The translations under genes were made by a program, and so were the position numbers. DNA of 64,000 nucleotides from Suillus spraguei (taxonomy: Eukaryota; Basidiomycota; Agaricomycetes; Boletales; Suillaceae): assembly GCA_016800925.1 (NCBI GenBank), contig JABCPU010000068.1, positions 62,001-126,000 of the forward strand, in the 5' to 3' direction. Below the pieces are notes generated by a model. That model saw only the letters and a program-made list of their open reading frames with translations, did not search any database and had not been told where the DNA came from. Positions 22,891 to 34,129 of the stretch are shown here, one piece after another (position 1 is the stretch's first letter; every line of letters begins with the position of its first letter).

Positions 22891-24005
22891 TCAAAAATCA
22901 ATCAACCATTCCTCTGGCGAGTCGGGAATGATGTAGTGTTCCTCTGGCGAGTCGGGAGTGATGTAGTGTTGGGAATCATCAAGGTTTTGCAACTGAGATT
23001 GCAATTGCGACAGCTATGTGGATGTAAGTCAGGTCCAACATAAACGCCGTGGAAACCAAATGATCACCTCTCTGCGGAAAAGTTATTTAGAAAATATTTG
23101 TAACTCGCTACGAGTGGCAACTCACAGGGCATGTTCAATATCTATTTCCTCGATCCTAGCGAGATTATCTTCCACAGCACGAGATGTTCTGAAGCCACGC
23201 TCTGTGATTAATAAAAATATTCGTTACCTACAAATAGAAACTCACAGGGCACGTTCGATCTCTATTTCCTCGATCCTAATAATACTGCCTTCCACAGCAC
23301 GAGATGTTCTGGATTCATGGTCTGTGGTTAATGTGCCGTCGCGAAGTTGGTCACGAAGGCGACGACATTCTGCCTTTTCAAGCTCGTTCTCATATTGAAG
23401 GACTTTGTATCGCTGAAGGGAATCCAAGGCAGCTCGAAGCGGTATATGCTAAAAATGCCGCACATGAGAAATTTGATAAGAACTGGGTGAGGCGCTGACA
23501 GCAAGCATCGGCTGATTCGGTATACATTACGCGACGCAAGAGTGAAAAAAAGACTCACAGAAGAAGGGTCGTCCGGTTGAGACAGCAGCCATTCCTGCAC
23601 TTCGGAGACGACTTCGACGACATCGATTTCGGGCACACCTTCACATGAGACTAGAGATATTCGATGAAGGAGGAATTCAGCATGATCATGGACAGCATCC
23701 TGTTTAGTATTTTCTCGTTCGGATGAATTTCCGACGTGGAGTTTCTTGACACAATTCAGGTCGAAAAGTTCGCGGCAGAGGGGACATGTGCTCGTGTTTA
23801 AGGAGTGTAGGCACCTGGAAGAGAATGTAAGATGCAAGACGGATATCATTGCCTGACGCAAGCTGGCTGCTAAAGTAGAAACTTGGACTCACCCGAGACA
23901 GAAGATGTGACCACACTCGATTGCATGGGGAGAAGTAGCCAGATCTGAAGTAATATAGGGATCAAGGCAGATGTCACAACAACTCGAAGGATGGACGATA
24001 AGCAT
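22891..24005 (-). CDS. RING finger protein (probable E3 ubiquitin ligase) with coiled-coil tail
   Basis: The ATG at 24005 opens a RING-HC domain that is split by one intron. It reads CDICLDPYITSDL, then ECGHIFCLG, then after splicing CLHSLNTSTCPLCRELF. All eight zinc ligands are present in C-x2-C / C-x-H-x-F-C-x2-C / C-x2-C order. A middle region ends at EVVSEVQEWLLSQPDD. After an intron of about 110 bases comes a charged, coiled-coil-like region (LQRYKVLQYENELEKAECRR). The last exon encodes a Gln-rich stretch, a duplicated ten-residue unit (HYITPDSPEE/HYIIPDSPEE), then WLIDF and a stop at 22891. An exon near 23241-23333 has a second, tandem copy at 23121-23201. Inclusion of that copy would break the frame, whereas skipping it keeps the frame. 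E3 activity is inferred from the RING. Confidence 0.75.
22921..22980. repeat. Tandem 30-base duplication in the last exon of the RING gene
   Basis: Two adjacent 30-base copies differ at one base and encode the two ten-residue HYI-x-PDSPEE units. The length is a multiple of three, so the frame is kept. Confidence 0.7.
23101..23333. repeat. Tandem 120-base duplication of an exon and its intron
   Basis: The segments 23121-23213 and 23241-23333 align with a constant offset of 120 bases and include the same donor site (ctcac on this strand). The RING-gene-proximal copy is in frame; the other is 76 bases as an exon and out of frame. Confidence 0.7.
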
Positions 24006-24609
24006 ACCTGTTAGTTCATAAGAAAATTGGCCAATAGGACTCCTTAATCTCGAGCGTGGAGTTTTATCAGTACCTGCTGGTAGTTATAGAACCGGTGCAA
24101 CATTCAAACCCAGCATAGCCTCGAGGCTCCCACACAGCACATTCAAGTTGGGTCTCAGGTAATTTTGGTGAGGGCTGGGGAGATGTGGGTAAAATTTTAC
24201 ATAATAACCACCAGATAACGGCGCCGTTTTTCGGCATTTAGCATTCAAAGTACTGGACCTATAAATACCATATATATATAGTCATTCGTTTTCCTCAAAT
24301 AAACAGCTCCGTCGGCGTGAACTATGTATATGAAGTACAGAATTTGAGTCATAGCAGTTGTAGTCGTATGGAGTCCAGGTCCGCTAATTAGTAAAAAGTA
24401 TGGAGAGCAAGATCTAACATAATGTCACATAACACCAAAGATATGACTTAGTAACCAGTAGTAGGCAGGCGCCATATATCAGCTATAATGACACACTCTG
24501 TCACATATAGATTATATCTGAAATGTCTATAATGGATCCAGTCATCGTCAATACTAAGGCCTACAAGTTTTGGTTTTAGCAAGCGCGAGAAGCGGACATT
24601 TGAGGAGAC
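24006..24609. other. Intergenic between the RING and NACHT-WD40 genes
   Basis: Both genes are on the minus strand. About 90 bases before the RING start there is a block also found beside the RING relic at 30360-30520, which suggests a conserved 5' leader with its own intron. No further gene was seen. Confidence 0.35.
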
Positions 24610-27600
24610 TCACTCGTTTCGGCATTTTGTCCAGTGTTGCCCATGTGCCATGCGGCTCAAATCAAGCTCGGGACATGATCCTCTGGGTATCACTAATGTG
24701 GTTGCAGGGTTATAAAATGGCTCTCGAGAAGCAGGTGGTACCCAGAATAACAGCTGACGTCTGGGCCCTATCACCCATCCATCGTCATTATTCAGGAGAA
24801 AGGGGGTCGGACTGCGGTCATCATCATGGGATGCTCTCTGCCTTGGTTCAGAGGCATCGCAGAGTGCATGGGTAGAGTTGGACGAGAAGCGAATGAAGTG
24901 ATTGTTACAAGCGTTCAATGTCATGGTAGTAGTGGCCTTGATCGTAAGATATTCGTCTGAGAATACCGAAGAATCTGACTCGGCGCACTGTTGCGATGGT
25001 TGCCTCATTCCTGCATCCCACAGCCGAACAGTGCAATCCCAAGAACCAGTGACGATGCGAGTGCCGTCCGGCGAGAATGAGACCGACAAAACTGAATCAG
25101 TGTGCCCCCGCAAGGGCTCACCGACTGGCTCCCCCGTCCCTGCATCCCACAGCCGAACAGTGCTATCAGCCGAACCAGTGACGATGCGAGTGCCGTCCGG
25201 CGAGAACGAGACCGAGTTAACTGATGAAGTGTGCCCCCGCAAGGGCTCACCGACTGGCTCCCCCGTCCCTGCATCCCACAGCCGAACAGTGCTATCCCAA
25301 GAACCAGTGACGATGCGAGTGCCGTCCGGCGAGAACGAGACCGACCTTACTAATGAAGTGTGCCCCCGCAAGGGCTCACCGACTGGCTCCCCCGTCCCTG
25401 CATCCCACAGCCGAACAGTGTTATCCCAAGAACCAGTGACGATGCGAGTGCCGTCCGGCGAGAACGAGACCGACCTTACTGAATCAGTGTGCCCCCGCAA
25501 GGGCTCACCGACTGGCTCCCCCGTCCCTGCATCCCACAGCCGAACAGTCCTATCCTCCGAACCAGTGACGATGCGAGTGCCGTCCGGCGAGAACGAGACC
25601 GAGTTAACTGATGAAGTGTGCCCCCGCAAGGGCTCACCGACTGGCTCCCCCGTCCCTGCATCCCACAGCCGAACAGTGCTATCCAAAGAACCAGTGATGA
25701 TGCGAGTGCCGTCCGGCGAGAACGAGACCGACCAAACTGAATCAGTGTGCCCCCGCAAGGGCTCACCGACTGGCTCCCCCGTCCCTGCATCCCACAGCCG
25801 AACAGTCCTATCCTGCGAACCAGTGACGATGCGAGTGCCGTCCGGCGAGAATGAGACCGACCAAACTGAATCAGTGTGCCCCCGCAAGGGCTCACCGACT
25901 GGCTCCCCCGTCCCTGCATCCCACAGCCGAACAGTCCTATCCTCCGAACCAGTGACGATGCGAGTGCCGTCCGGCGAGAACGAGACCGACCTTACTGAAT
26001 CAGTGTGCCCCCGCAAGGGCTCACCGACTGGCTCCCCCGTCCCTGCATCCCACAGCCGAACAGTCCTATCCTGCGAACCAGTGACGATGCGAGTGCCGTC
26101 CGGCGAGAACGAGACCGACCTTACTGAATCAGTGTGCCCCCGCAAGGGCTCACCGACTGGCTCCCCCGTCCCTGCATCCCACAGCCGAACAGTGCTATCC
26201 GAAGAACCAGTGACGATGCGAGTGCCGTCCGGCGAGAATGAGACCGACCAAACTGATGAAGTGTGCCCCCGCAAGGGCTCACCGACTGGCTCCCCCGTCC
26301 CTGCATCCCACAGCCGAACAGTCCTATCCCAAGAACCAGTGACGATGCGAGTGCCGTCCGGCGAGAATGAGACCGACCTTACTGAATCAGTGTGCCCCCG
26401 CAAGGGCTCACCGACTGGCTCCCCCGTCCCTGCATCCCACAGCCGAACAGTGCTATCCGAAGAACCAGTGACGATGCGAGTGCCGTCCGGCGAGAACGAG
26501 ACCGAGTTAATTGAATGAGTGTGCCCCCGCAAGGGCTCACCGACTGGCTCCCCCGTCCCTGCATCCCACAGCCGAACAGTCCTATCCCAAGAACCAGTGA
26601 CGATGCGAGTGCCGTCCGGCGAGAACGAGACCGACTTTACTGATGAAGTGTGCCCCCGCAAGAGCTCACCGACTGGCTCCCCCGTCCCTGCATCCCACAG
26701 CCGAACAGTGCTATCCGAAGAACCAGTGACGATGCGAGTGCCGTCCGGCGAGAACGAGACCGACAAAACTGATGAAGTGTGCCCCCTGAGAATGGTCTGA
26801 ACAGCCGGCCAGTTCATAGTACGTCCGAATGCCACGCGAAGAGTATTCGAAAACCGTGCAGAAAACTTTTTCGATAGCGGAGAGTTGGCAGGTGAGAATG
26901 GGAGTGCTGATACATACAAATGTGGCGTGCTGTGTAAAATCGTACCGCCGAAGACTTGAATGAACCTTTGTACATCCATTGCAGTCAACGAGACATCTTT
27001 GAATTCGGGAAGGGCCTGTGGTTGCGTGTGAGTGCCCCATCTGGCACTCAATGGAAATAGACTCACCTTTAACCACTGGGGAATGAGTGGAAGGGCACGA
27101 ACAGCACCGCTGAGCGCATTGATCAAGGCGAGTAACTCGATCCAGAAAAAAAGCCGCTCATGGTCGAACAACAACTTCACTTCTCTCGCGAGCTCTTTGT
27201 CGAAGTCTGTGGTTCGAACATGCGAAGTCCAAAATCGAGATGAATACGACAGATGCGGGGGGATGCATTTTTGGATTCGTTCTTGCAACCCGGGATCTTC
27301 GCTATTAGGCAGATAGGAGGACTTTAAATCGCAGATATTGAAGCAAAGACCGTGCTCCATCACTCGAAGTGACGCGAATGCAAGGTCGCGTTGCCCCTTT
27401 GACAGGTCGATGAAAAACTCTCCACTGGATTCTTCGTCTGTCAAGAAATCGTGGAACGATGCGTGAAGGGGTCGGATTGGAGAATCTGGGTTGGTGATGC
27501 CGGTAAGAAGGGAACCCATGAATTTTACGATAAGCTTCACGTCGAAATGGTCTTGCTTTGGAAAATGGTGCCTCATGGCGTTCAGGGAAGCTAAAGGGAG

Positions 27601-29950
27601 GGGCTCAGCTGTGCCCAGTATTTGTCCCATCACTGAGCGAAATCTCGCTAGCGTGGTCGAACGCTGTTTCTGCGGAAGCTGGACATTGGAAGATGTATCC
27701 CTGTGTATGATATCTGTTAAAACAAGGCGATACATCTCGTGCAACAGCATGCATCTCTCAGTTCGATCGCGTGACACCACAGCTTTGTAGCAATCAATTG
27801 GAGACACCCCGGGACGAGGTTCTTTGATGTATCCGCAAGCGAGACGTGCCCACTCAAAAAGTCCATCCGCTTTCTCAGCGAGGGTCGTAAACTCTCCATC
27901 CCGGAAATCCAGTCCTTCCAGCTCCTTGCATACATAAGCACGGATGTCGCGCTCTGCAAATGCTGGTGGAATATCATCCATCGATATCTGTCGAATATGC
28001 TGAATACCGTGAAACTGGTCGTTGATGTCATCAAGTGGGCGAGAAGTGACAATAAAGCGGAGGTTGTCTGAAAGGTCTGTGATTTTGGGAACAGCGGGGT
28101 TTGGATGCTTGCCAGCTAGAATACGAAGGAGGTCTCTTCGCGTCTCTACTCCACCGCTCTCGTCTAGTGCATCGATCACGATCACGATGGGTTCCCCAGT
28201 TGACCTAGATGATTTCTTCAGTGGTTCGATAAGAAGTTTCTGCCACTGCTGGACGATATCCGCTGTCTTCTTGAGCGAATTCGCAGCCTGAACTGCGTCT
28301 GCTAATGCCCGCCTTATCTCCGGGTCACGGTCAGCCAGGTCGCGCGCGATCGTGGAAAAGATCTTTTCATGGCGACGATCTGCTTCTCGCTGGCGGTCAA
28401 AGGAGTAACACGAACCGAGCCCTCCGACGTCTTCGAACCACTTAGCAATGGTATGGGCGATGGCCGATTTGCCCTTGCCTGCAGGGCCAGATAGCCACAA
28501 CACGCGTGGAATGTTGTCCCCGGTGCTGTTGACCCACTCTGTGATCTGGGAAAGGATTTCCATACGCGTCCCTTGAAGGCATTCTCTTCTGGTATCTAGT
28601 CCTGCGCCCTCTGCATAAGTCATACCGCTGATGTCCAATATTTCTTCTGAAAAGGTATGAATATAGGTCAAGTCATGAGGACGTCCGAACGCTTACCCAT
28701 ACGATGGACATGTATTGATATATCGTGGACATGTGTACTTATGTCGTGGATGTGTGTACTTATGTCATGGACGTGTGCACTCATGTCGTGGACACGTATG
28801 GCTACGTCGCGTGCAACCTGGTCTCGGAAGGTTTGCATGAGGCTATCGAACACGTCGTTGTACTTTTTGATAGTATCGTCCGTTTCCGAGACAACGTTCT
28901 TTCCAACTCTGCTCCCTAGGATGGTGGTAGAAGCTTGAGACGATGCGGAATACAACGGCTTGTTAAAACTCACAAAAGTTCTTGGTCTTCGAATAATTTT
29001 TGATAAAATGGGCACATTCACGTGTCTGCAGAGAAATCTTTCCAAGGATAGCATCCATCGATGATATTTTGTCAAGCATATCGTCTTGTGTTATGAAGGC
29101 GTAAACTTCACATATCTTCTTGAGAAGCTCGAGTACCGCTTTGTCGCGATCCGCTTGAGCTAGAATAATCTGCACAAATAATTGCTCAGTAATAGTGAGA
29201 GATCGGGAGAGAGAAAATGAAAACATACTTTGGCTGCGCAAGACAACACGCCCAATGCCATTTTTGCATATGGATGTAGCTGTGGAACTAAATTAGTTAC
29301 GTTCCGATCGAGAGGATGGTCCATACATCCGCGATCTTCCCGATAACATCGTCGAATATCCTGAGGGGTTTGAGATATGTATCCTGGAAACCGTCAACAG
29401 CTTCGAGATCCGCTGGTGCGTCTTGAACAACAGAAACCACGGTTATTGCAGGTCCCGAAGGCGAATGCATGAGCTTTGCAGCCTCTTCAGCACCCTGAAG
29501 TGCCGATTGGGTATCAGCTTTTATTTCCACACCAGACGGAGCTGGCTGAACCTGCACGACGACCAGAAATTAAAGAGGGCAAAAACTGGACGACAAGTAT
29601 AAAAACCCACTTCGATATGCGGAGTCGATGAAGCACGTTCATCATGATGGACACTCGGGGGAGCTGGGCTACGGCTGGGGATATCGTTCGAGCGCTTGTT
29701 GCACTCTCAGTCACATATTCCAGGATATTTATCACGCATGCTCGTAGACTCACCGACCTCACGCCGCCCTTGACCTTCTCCAGGAACCGACGAACTCTGC
29801 TACGGGGTCGGTGCTACACGAAGCATTTCAATGTCAGCGTTTGGAACGGAGTGAATTAAGTGGTCTTCATAAGCAACGTACTGAGTTTTCCGGAACTGTT
29901 GCTTGGGTGTCTTGAGTCGATGAATTGCCTTTGCCTTTGCGTTTGAACAT
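24610..29950 (-). CDS. NACHT-WD40 NLR-type receptor with 14 near-identical WD40 repeats
   Basis: This is a STAND-class signalling ATPase of the fungal NWD family; HET-E is the studied example. Seven exons give about 1,630 residues. Exon 1 (29882-29950) encodes [13 protein letters not shown]. The N-terminal region ([53 protein letters not shown]) is an Agaricomycete effector-side domain of unknown action. A heptad-repeat linker (HVHDIST-type) follows. The NACHT has Walker A GPAGKGKS and Walker [11 protein letters not shown], then FIVTSRPL and a helical region. The C-terminal half holds 14 WD40 units of 43 residues, enough for two seven-bladed propellers. The units differ almost only at a few face residues. 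A conserved tail closes the protein ([25 protein letters not shown]). The large last exon (through 24612) is uninterrupted, so the gene looks functional. The ligand is unknown. Confidence 0.9.
24990..26800. repeat. Array of 14 WD40 coding repeats, 129 bases each
   Basis: The 129-base period was checked directly: the block gtgccgtccg starts at 25061 and again at 25190, and recurs across the array. Each unit encodes RGHT-x-S, then [27 protein letters not shown]. Differences cluster in two places per unit: the two or three residues after RGHT and the residue pair around the Asp in GS-x-D-x-T. The low synonymous divergence implies recent or continuing unequal exchange or gene conversion. Confidence 0.95.
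28697..28805. repeat. 21-base tandem repeat in the NLR linker
   Basis: About five copies of a 21-base unit encode a seven-residue motif (HVHDIST and variants) just before the NACHT-proximal intron. The seven-residue period suits a coiled coil or a flexible spacer of variable length. Confidence 0.75.
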
Positions 29951-29996
29951 TGTGAAGCGAAGTAAGATGATTAGAATGATCCCACTGGCCGTATCG

Positions 29997-30005
29997 TTTA
30001 TATGG
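29997..30005 (-). promoter_or_regulatory. TATA box of the NLR gene
   Basis: On the minus strand the sequence is ccatataaa, about 50 bases before the ATG at 29950. Confidence 0.45.
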
Positions 30006-30339
30006 AGGTTATTATTAGTCTAAACCTCGCGCAAGCCTCGAGGTAATATTTGTTGCACTGGTGACTGCAAACACTGCTAATCGGCTCACTCGAAGAATAA
30101 TCGTCCAATAATCGTCCGACATCTAACTCTAAGAGTTCTGATTGGTATCGAAGGATCAGGTTTGATCCTGAACATCTCATTGGTCAGGTCTAAGGGGTTA
30201 TCTAAGGATTATGCCGGTAGAATGCAAGTGGAGGCAACGTGTAGATTTGAAAAAGATGTAATTACGTCACAGTGTAAGTTCATATCGAAAAGACTTACAC
30301 TAAAAATGAAACCCTACAACATCTAGATTCTAGCCTCAA

Positions 30340-30520
30340 GGGAATACTTATGAGAAGTAGCAACATCAGAGGATCGAGGCAGATGTCACAACGACTTGAA
30401 GGATGGACGACGAGCATGCCTTCATTGACCCACGGGACTACTCAGAGCTAGCGCTTGAGCTCAAGTCGTTTATCATACCTGCTGTACGAACTTGGATAAG
30501 TTCAAGCCCAGCATGCCAAT
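30340..30520 (-). pseudogene. RING gene relic (5' part only)
   Basis: On the minus strand from 30412 the sequence reads MLVVHPSSRCDICLDP, nearly the same as the start of the RING gene at 24005. After that the frame suffers a deletion and the rest of the RING is missing. The region upstream (to about 30520) also matches the 5' leader of the intact gene (gctgggcttgaa ... cagcaggta). This is a truncated duplicate on the far side of the NLR gene. Confidence 0.65.
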
Positions 30521-30529
30521 GGAGTTTTT

Positions 30530-30914
30530 GGCCAAGACCCGATTTGTATACACCAAACCTTACTGGAGCGAACATGTCTGGTAGAGTTTGGGGTCTTTTC
30601 CTTGTGAATGTCGTCACGGAGGCCTGATGTTCGGATTTTATTTATTCGATAAGGTTCGGCTGATAACGCGGGGTAAGTTACATAAACCTTTGAAGTTGTT
30701 CTTTGTAAGGCACCGAGTAAGATCTGACTGATAGCGGTACCATGGACTCAACTCAACCTTGGTACAACCCGATATCAAGTTCCAACTAGCACCAAAATAC
30801 AGATTTTTCCAAAAACTGATATGCAAGACTTATTTGCCAGAAATTTGTCAACAATATTAAATGCAAACAAGCACGATACGACAACAAAAAAACATCCGGG
30901 ATATGACTGAGCAC
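30530..30914. other. Intergenic, no gene seen
   Basis: No supported frame or repeat between the RING relic and the stop of the next gene. Confidence 0.35.
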
Positions 30915-31758
30915 CTACACATGAAATTTAATAGCAGCCACACCTAGTTTCTTATGATGTAAAATCTTGCGCAAAGCCCTCTTTGCCCTGGATTGACCGA
31001 CGTTGTTGCGTTTAGAAGATCCACGACGGACGACGCCTTTGCTCTTCACGCCTGATGGGGACTTTTTGCCATGAGCGGTGGATCGGTACCTGTTTGATGT
31101 CTGCCTCGAAATCCGATGAGGTTCTGGCAAACATAATCAGTAAATCATTTGTAGATTCAGGTACCAGTGAGCAACCTTGGGCATTGAAGGTAATCCCAGA
31201 CGAGGAAGGAACAAGGTGGATAGGAGAGCCGAGCTGGTCATTGGGGCCATCTCCGCTTCCCGCATAGTCCTCGACAGTTTCATCGGCAGGTGGACACAAC
31301 AAAGCTTTGTCGTCGTCATCTTCCCAGACTACTTCATGATCCCTCCCATAGATCGAAAGCTCGACAAGACTCAGCGAGGAAAAGTCAGCCGTAGTCTGTA
31401 GAGAGTCCTGGTTGGCGCATCCGGGACCATGAACGTCGTATAGGCCGCGGAGGCGAGGCGACGGGAAATGACTGCTATATGTGGAGGTGGGCGTGTCTTG
31501 CATCTGTTGCTGTGTGACGATAGACTCTGACAAAACATCTCGAAGACCCCGTTTCGGAGTGGACGCCTCCAGAAAGTGCAGCTTCTGTCTTTTGGCTTCC
31601 ACGCGTTGTTGTGTCTCGTCACGGAGTCGCTCGAGAGTCTGTATATGTTCGAGAAGGATGCATGCGGTCGTGAGTGCGTTGAAATGATTCAGAGGGGTAG
31701 TACGTATGCTTGTCTGCCTCCGTGCTTGGACACTGACAGTTGGGATTGGAGAAATCAT
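30915..31758 (-). CDS. Unrecognised protein with coiled coil and very basic C-terminus
   Basis: The ATG at 31758 (MISPIPTVSVQARRQTS) begins a product of about 260 residues. Residues about 25-65 look like a coiled coil (ILLEHIQTLERLRDETQQR). The middle is acidic and Ser-rich (VVWEDDDDKALLCPP). An intron of about 52 bases near 31145-31197 joins NAQ to EPHRISRQTSNRYR and brings in a Lys/Arg-rich tail (GKKSPSGVKSKGVV; SRAKRALRKILHHKK). Without the splice the frame ends earlier, at 31012. An acidic middle with a basic tail suggests a nuclear or nucleic-acid-binding protein, but no domain is recognised. Open sequence upstream of 31758 (to 31929) is less coding-like and is treated as leader. Confidence 0.55.
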
Positions 31759-32412
31759 GATTGTGTTACTAGGCGGCCGCGGAGCAATTCCCGCGAATGT
31801 TTGTTGGCTATGAACGCAGCGGGAACAACCATCGTCTGACGACAGTCTCCCATAGATGCAGACGGTCCGTCTGAACTGAAATAAAATCAGTTGTTTGAGA
31901 CAGCAAAGTAGCGTGAAATTTTCGTTCAATTAGGAAATGTTGGACTGAGCTTGTGTAGCCTTGTACTACTACCCTTATTGTCATCTTCGCATGGTCCGCG
32001 GTTCTCGCTGGCACGCGGTACCACTGGCACCCTTGCGTTGTATGTACGTACAGGATGTAAGATGAGAGTTCTATAAGCGTACTCGGCCGCATATACCTCG
32101 GACCATCCAATAATATTCGTTTAGCCTATTACCGATTCCTGTACCTGTTCACCGCATTAAATCGTTTGACATGCGCCGTTTTGGGATGTAGGAGCCTATC
32201 AACCTAAATGTCTCCTGGTTGGACGCCAGTGCGCTCGGTGGCATAACCTCATGGATCAACCGGTCATAGTAGCGTATCGCACATACGTACTTCTCACAAC
32301 GTTAACGCTGATACGGTCCTGGAGAAAACTTCCGACACGGACCGTAGCTGGGTCCGATGATGTATTCATTACGTTGTGGCAGTGCAGGGCGGGCCTCTAC
32401 CACATTACTTAG
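31759..32412. other. Divergent intergenic region
   Basis: The unrecognised minus-strand gene and the SUR7-like plus-strand gene diverge from here. No additional gene is supported. Confidence 0.35.
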
Positions 32413-32420
32413 TATAAAAG
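32413..32420 (+). promoter_or_regulatory. TATA box of the SUR7-like gene
   Basis: The sequence tataaaag lies about 100 bases before the ATG at 32516. Confidence 0.5.
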
Positions 32421-32515
32421 TTAACTCCACCAAGCTTGAAAGCGCCACCTAATCTTCCTCTCTGACGTCGTTCGTCAAAGACAACAAAAAACCAATATCA
32501 ATCAAAGTGGCAAAG

Positions 32516-33455
32516 ATGTCGAGAACATACTGTATTCCAGGCGTCTTCTTCCTCTTCTCTGCCTGGTTCCTCCTTCTCATCGTTTCAATTTCTCTCCCGT
32601 ATTTTACGGCGATGGATATTACTCGCGTGCACTCTGCTGCTGGTCAGGTTACAAGCGATAGCAGTGACGTATTCACCGAAATTAGAGTGAGCAGCAGTCT
32701 AGTTCAGTTGAAGTGCCCGAACTTATCGTTCCTCATTGTACCACCTAGCTCGGTATTTGGTAAATATACATTATTATACGAGATGGCGCAACTAAACTAT
32801 CTTCAGGGGCTACTGTGCTGACTACTCTTCGGGCAGCACATGTTTCCACACTGGTGAACATATTTACTGGTATCGCTACAATCCTATGCTTATTGAATAC
32901 AGGCCATGGATACTCCCTCACTTTTATGAACACACATGGTGGCCAAGTTACTATAGGTTCTTCATGGACGCGCGGTCTCGCCGTTCTTCCCGTTGGTCAG
33001 TTGTACTCTGTACGCAAAACACTTGCAATCTGACTTCGACTCCTGCTTAGCCGCCGGCGTTGCATTCATTGCACTTCTTCTATCCATGTCTCAGCACATC
33101 ACAGTTACCTTGGTAGCATCTCTAGTGTCATTCCTCGCGGCCCTGCTTACCCTCATCGCATTTGCTATCAATATCGCTCTCTATGCCTATGTCAAGCATG
33201 AAGTGGGTAAACTAGATATCAGCGAAACGACCATCACTGGACCTGGTTCGTTTCTCTCTTTCTTAACTCATGATCACGGGTCTCAACAATACGACAGGTT
33301 TCTGGCTCACATTTGTATCCCTACTTCTGCTCATCTTGGCTGGATGCACTGTGTGCTTTGGCCGTCGTCGTGACAGAATGGCGGGTGCTACTAATAACCC
33401 AATTCAACTGAACGGCCCCAAGGCCGGGTTTCTCTCGCGTTTCCGCCGTAACTAG
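32516..33455 (+). CDS. SUR7/PalI-family tetraspan membrane protein
   Basis: SUR7/PalI proteins are claudin-like four-helix proteins of the fungal plasma membrane (eisosome organisation, or pH sensing through Rim9/PalI). The ATG at 32516 opens helix 1 (GVFFLFSAWFLLLIVSISL). Small exons then give the extracellular loop. It contains the family signature GIW followed by GYCADY and a cysteine pair, as in claudins. After the exon AAGVAFIALLLS come helices 2 and 3 (TVTLVASLVSFLAALLTLI; AFAINIALYAYV). A final intron near 33245-33296 leads to helix 4 (FWLTFVSLLLLILAGCTVC). The tail is basic and ends at LSRFRRN. All splice junctions stay in frame, so this is the only intact copy of three in the window. 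Confidence 0.8.
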
Positions 33456-34129
33456 TAGTCACGATTTTCACGGATGGATGGACTTTTATGATCTTGCTGT
33501 ATATACTACTGAACGCCGCAAACTGAATTTTCGCATGGACGATTTGTGACAGAAGCTCTACTGGTTAGATTGTCTTGTATACCATGTTGAACCCCTGTAT
33601 GAAATTGACGTCTATATTTGGAGTCCCCTACTACCTGGCATCCTTTGAATGGAAACAAAGCGGAGTCTCGACCTAGTCGAGACTCGAGAGTGTGATTTCC
33701 TGATCTAGCCTGACTGTCACGCTTCTCTTGACATGGAAACACCCGGAGTAGATAGGTTAATGCGATCTGGGTGAATCTTATTTGGTACACTTGCGCAATG
33801 TTTCACCTCGGGAGAGCTCCACGGCGTCGATTTTAAACATTCAAGTTTGCAGATTTATTACGTAAACATGTGCTAATACTTGTTCTCCAGGTGTTCCGAA
33901 TGACTATATGTAGAGTTGAGCGTATTGAGCATTACCCATCGATTAGATCAGTATCGCGGCGATAGCATTGCGTGCTGCGAATCAACCCTGCGGCGATGCT
34001 CCAGCCCTTGAGGCGATGTCTGCATCTCCTGGCCGTCAATAGTAACTCTGCTCCCCTATTTGGTATCTATAGGTCCAGACCGTCCTTGTTTGACCTTCCT
34101 ATCCCCAAATCTTCGAGACTCTTAACGGC
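33456..34129. other. Spacer shared with the second SUR7/NB-ARC unit
   Basis: The stretches around 33480-33900 (…gtcttgtataccatgttgaaccc…tatatttggagtc) and 33990-34130 are repeated near 40480-41040 and 41290-41540. The homology shows that the SUR7 gene, this spacer and the NB-ARC gene were duplicated together. No gene lies in it. Confidence 0.6.

Noticed and set aside
24902..26518. 538-codon open frame on the plus strand across the NLR repeat array
   Set aside because: It is the antisense shadow of the WD40 repeats. The 129-base period is a multiple of three, so one stop-free frame is copied through all units.
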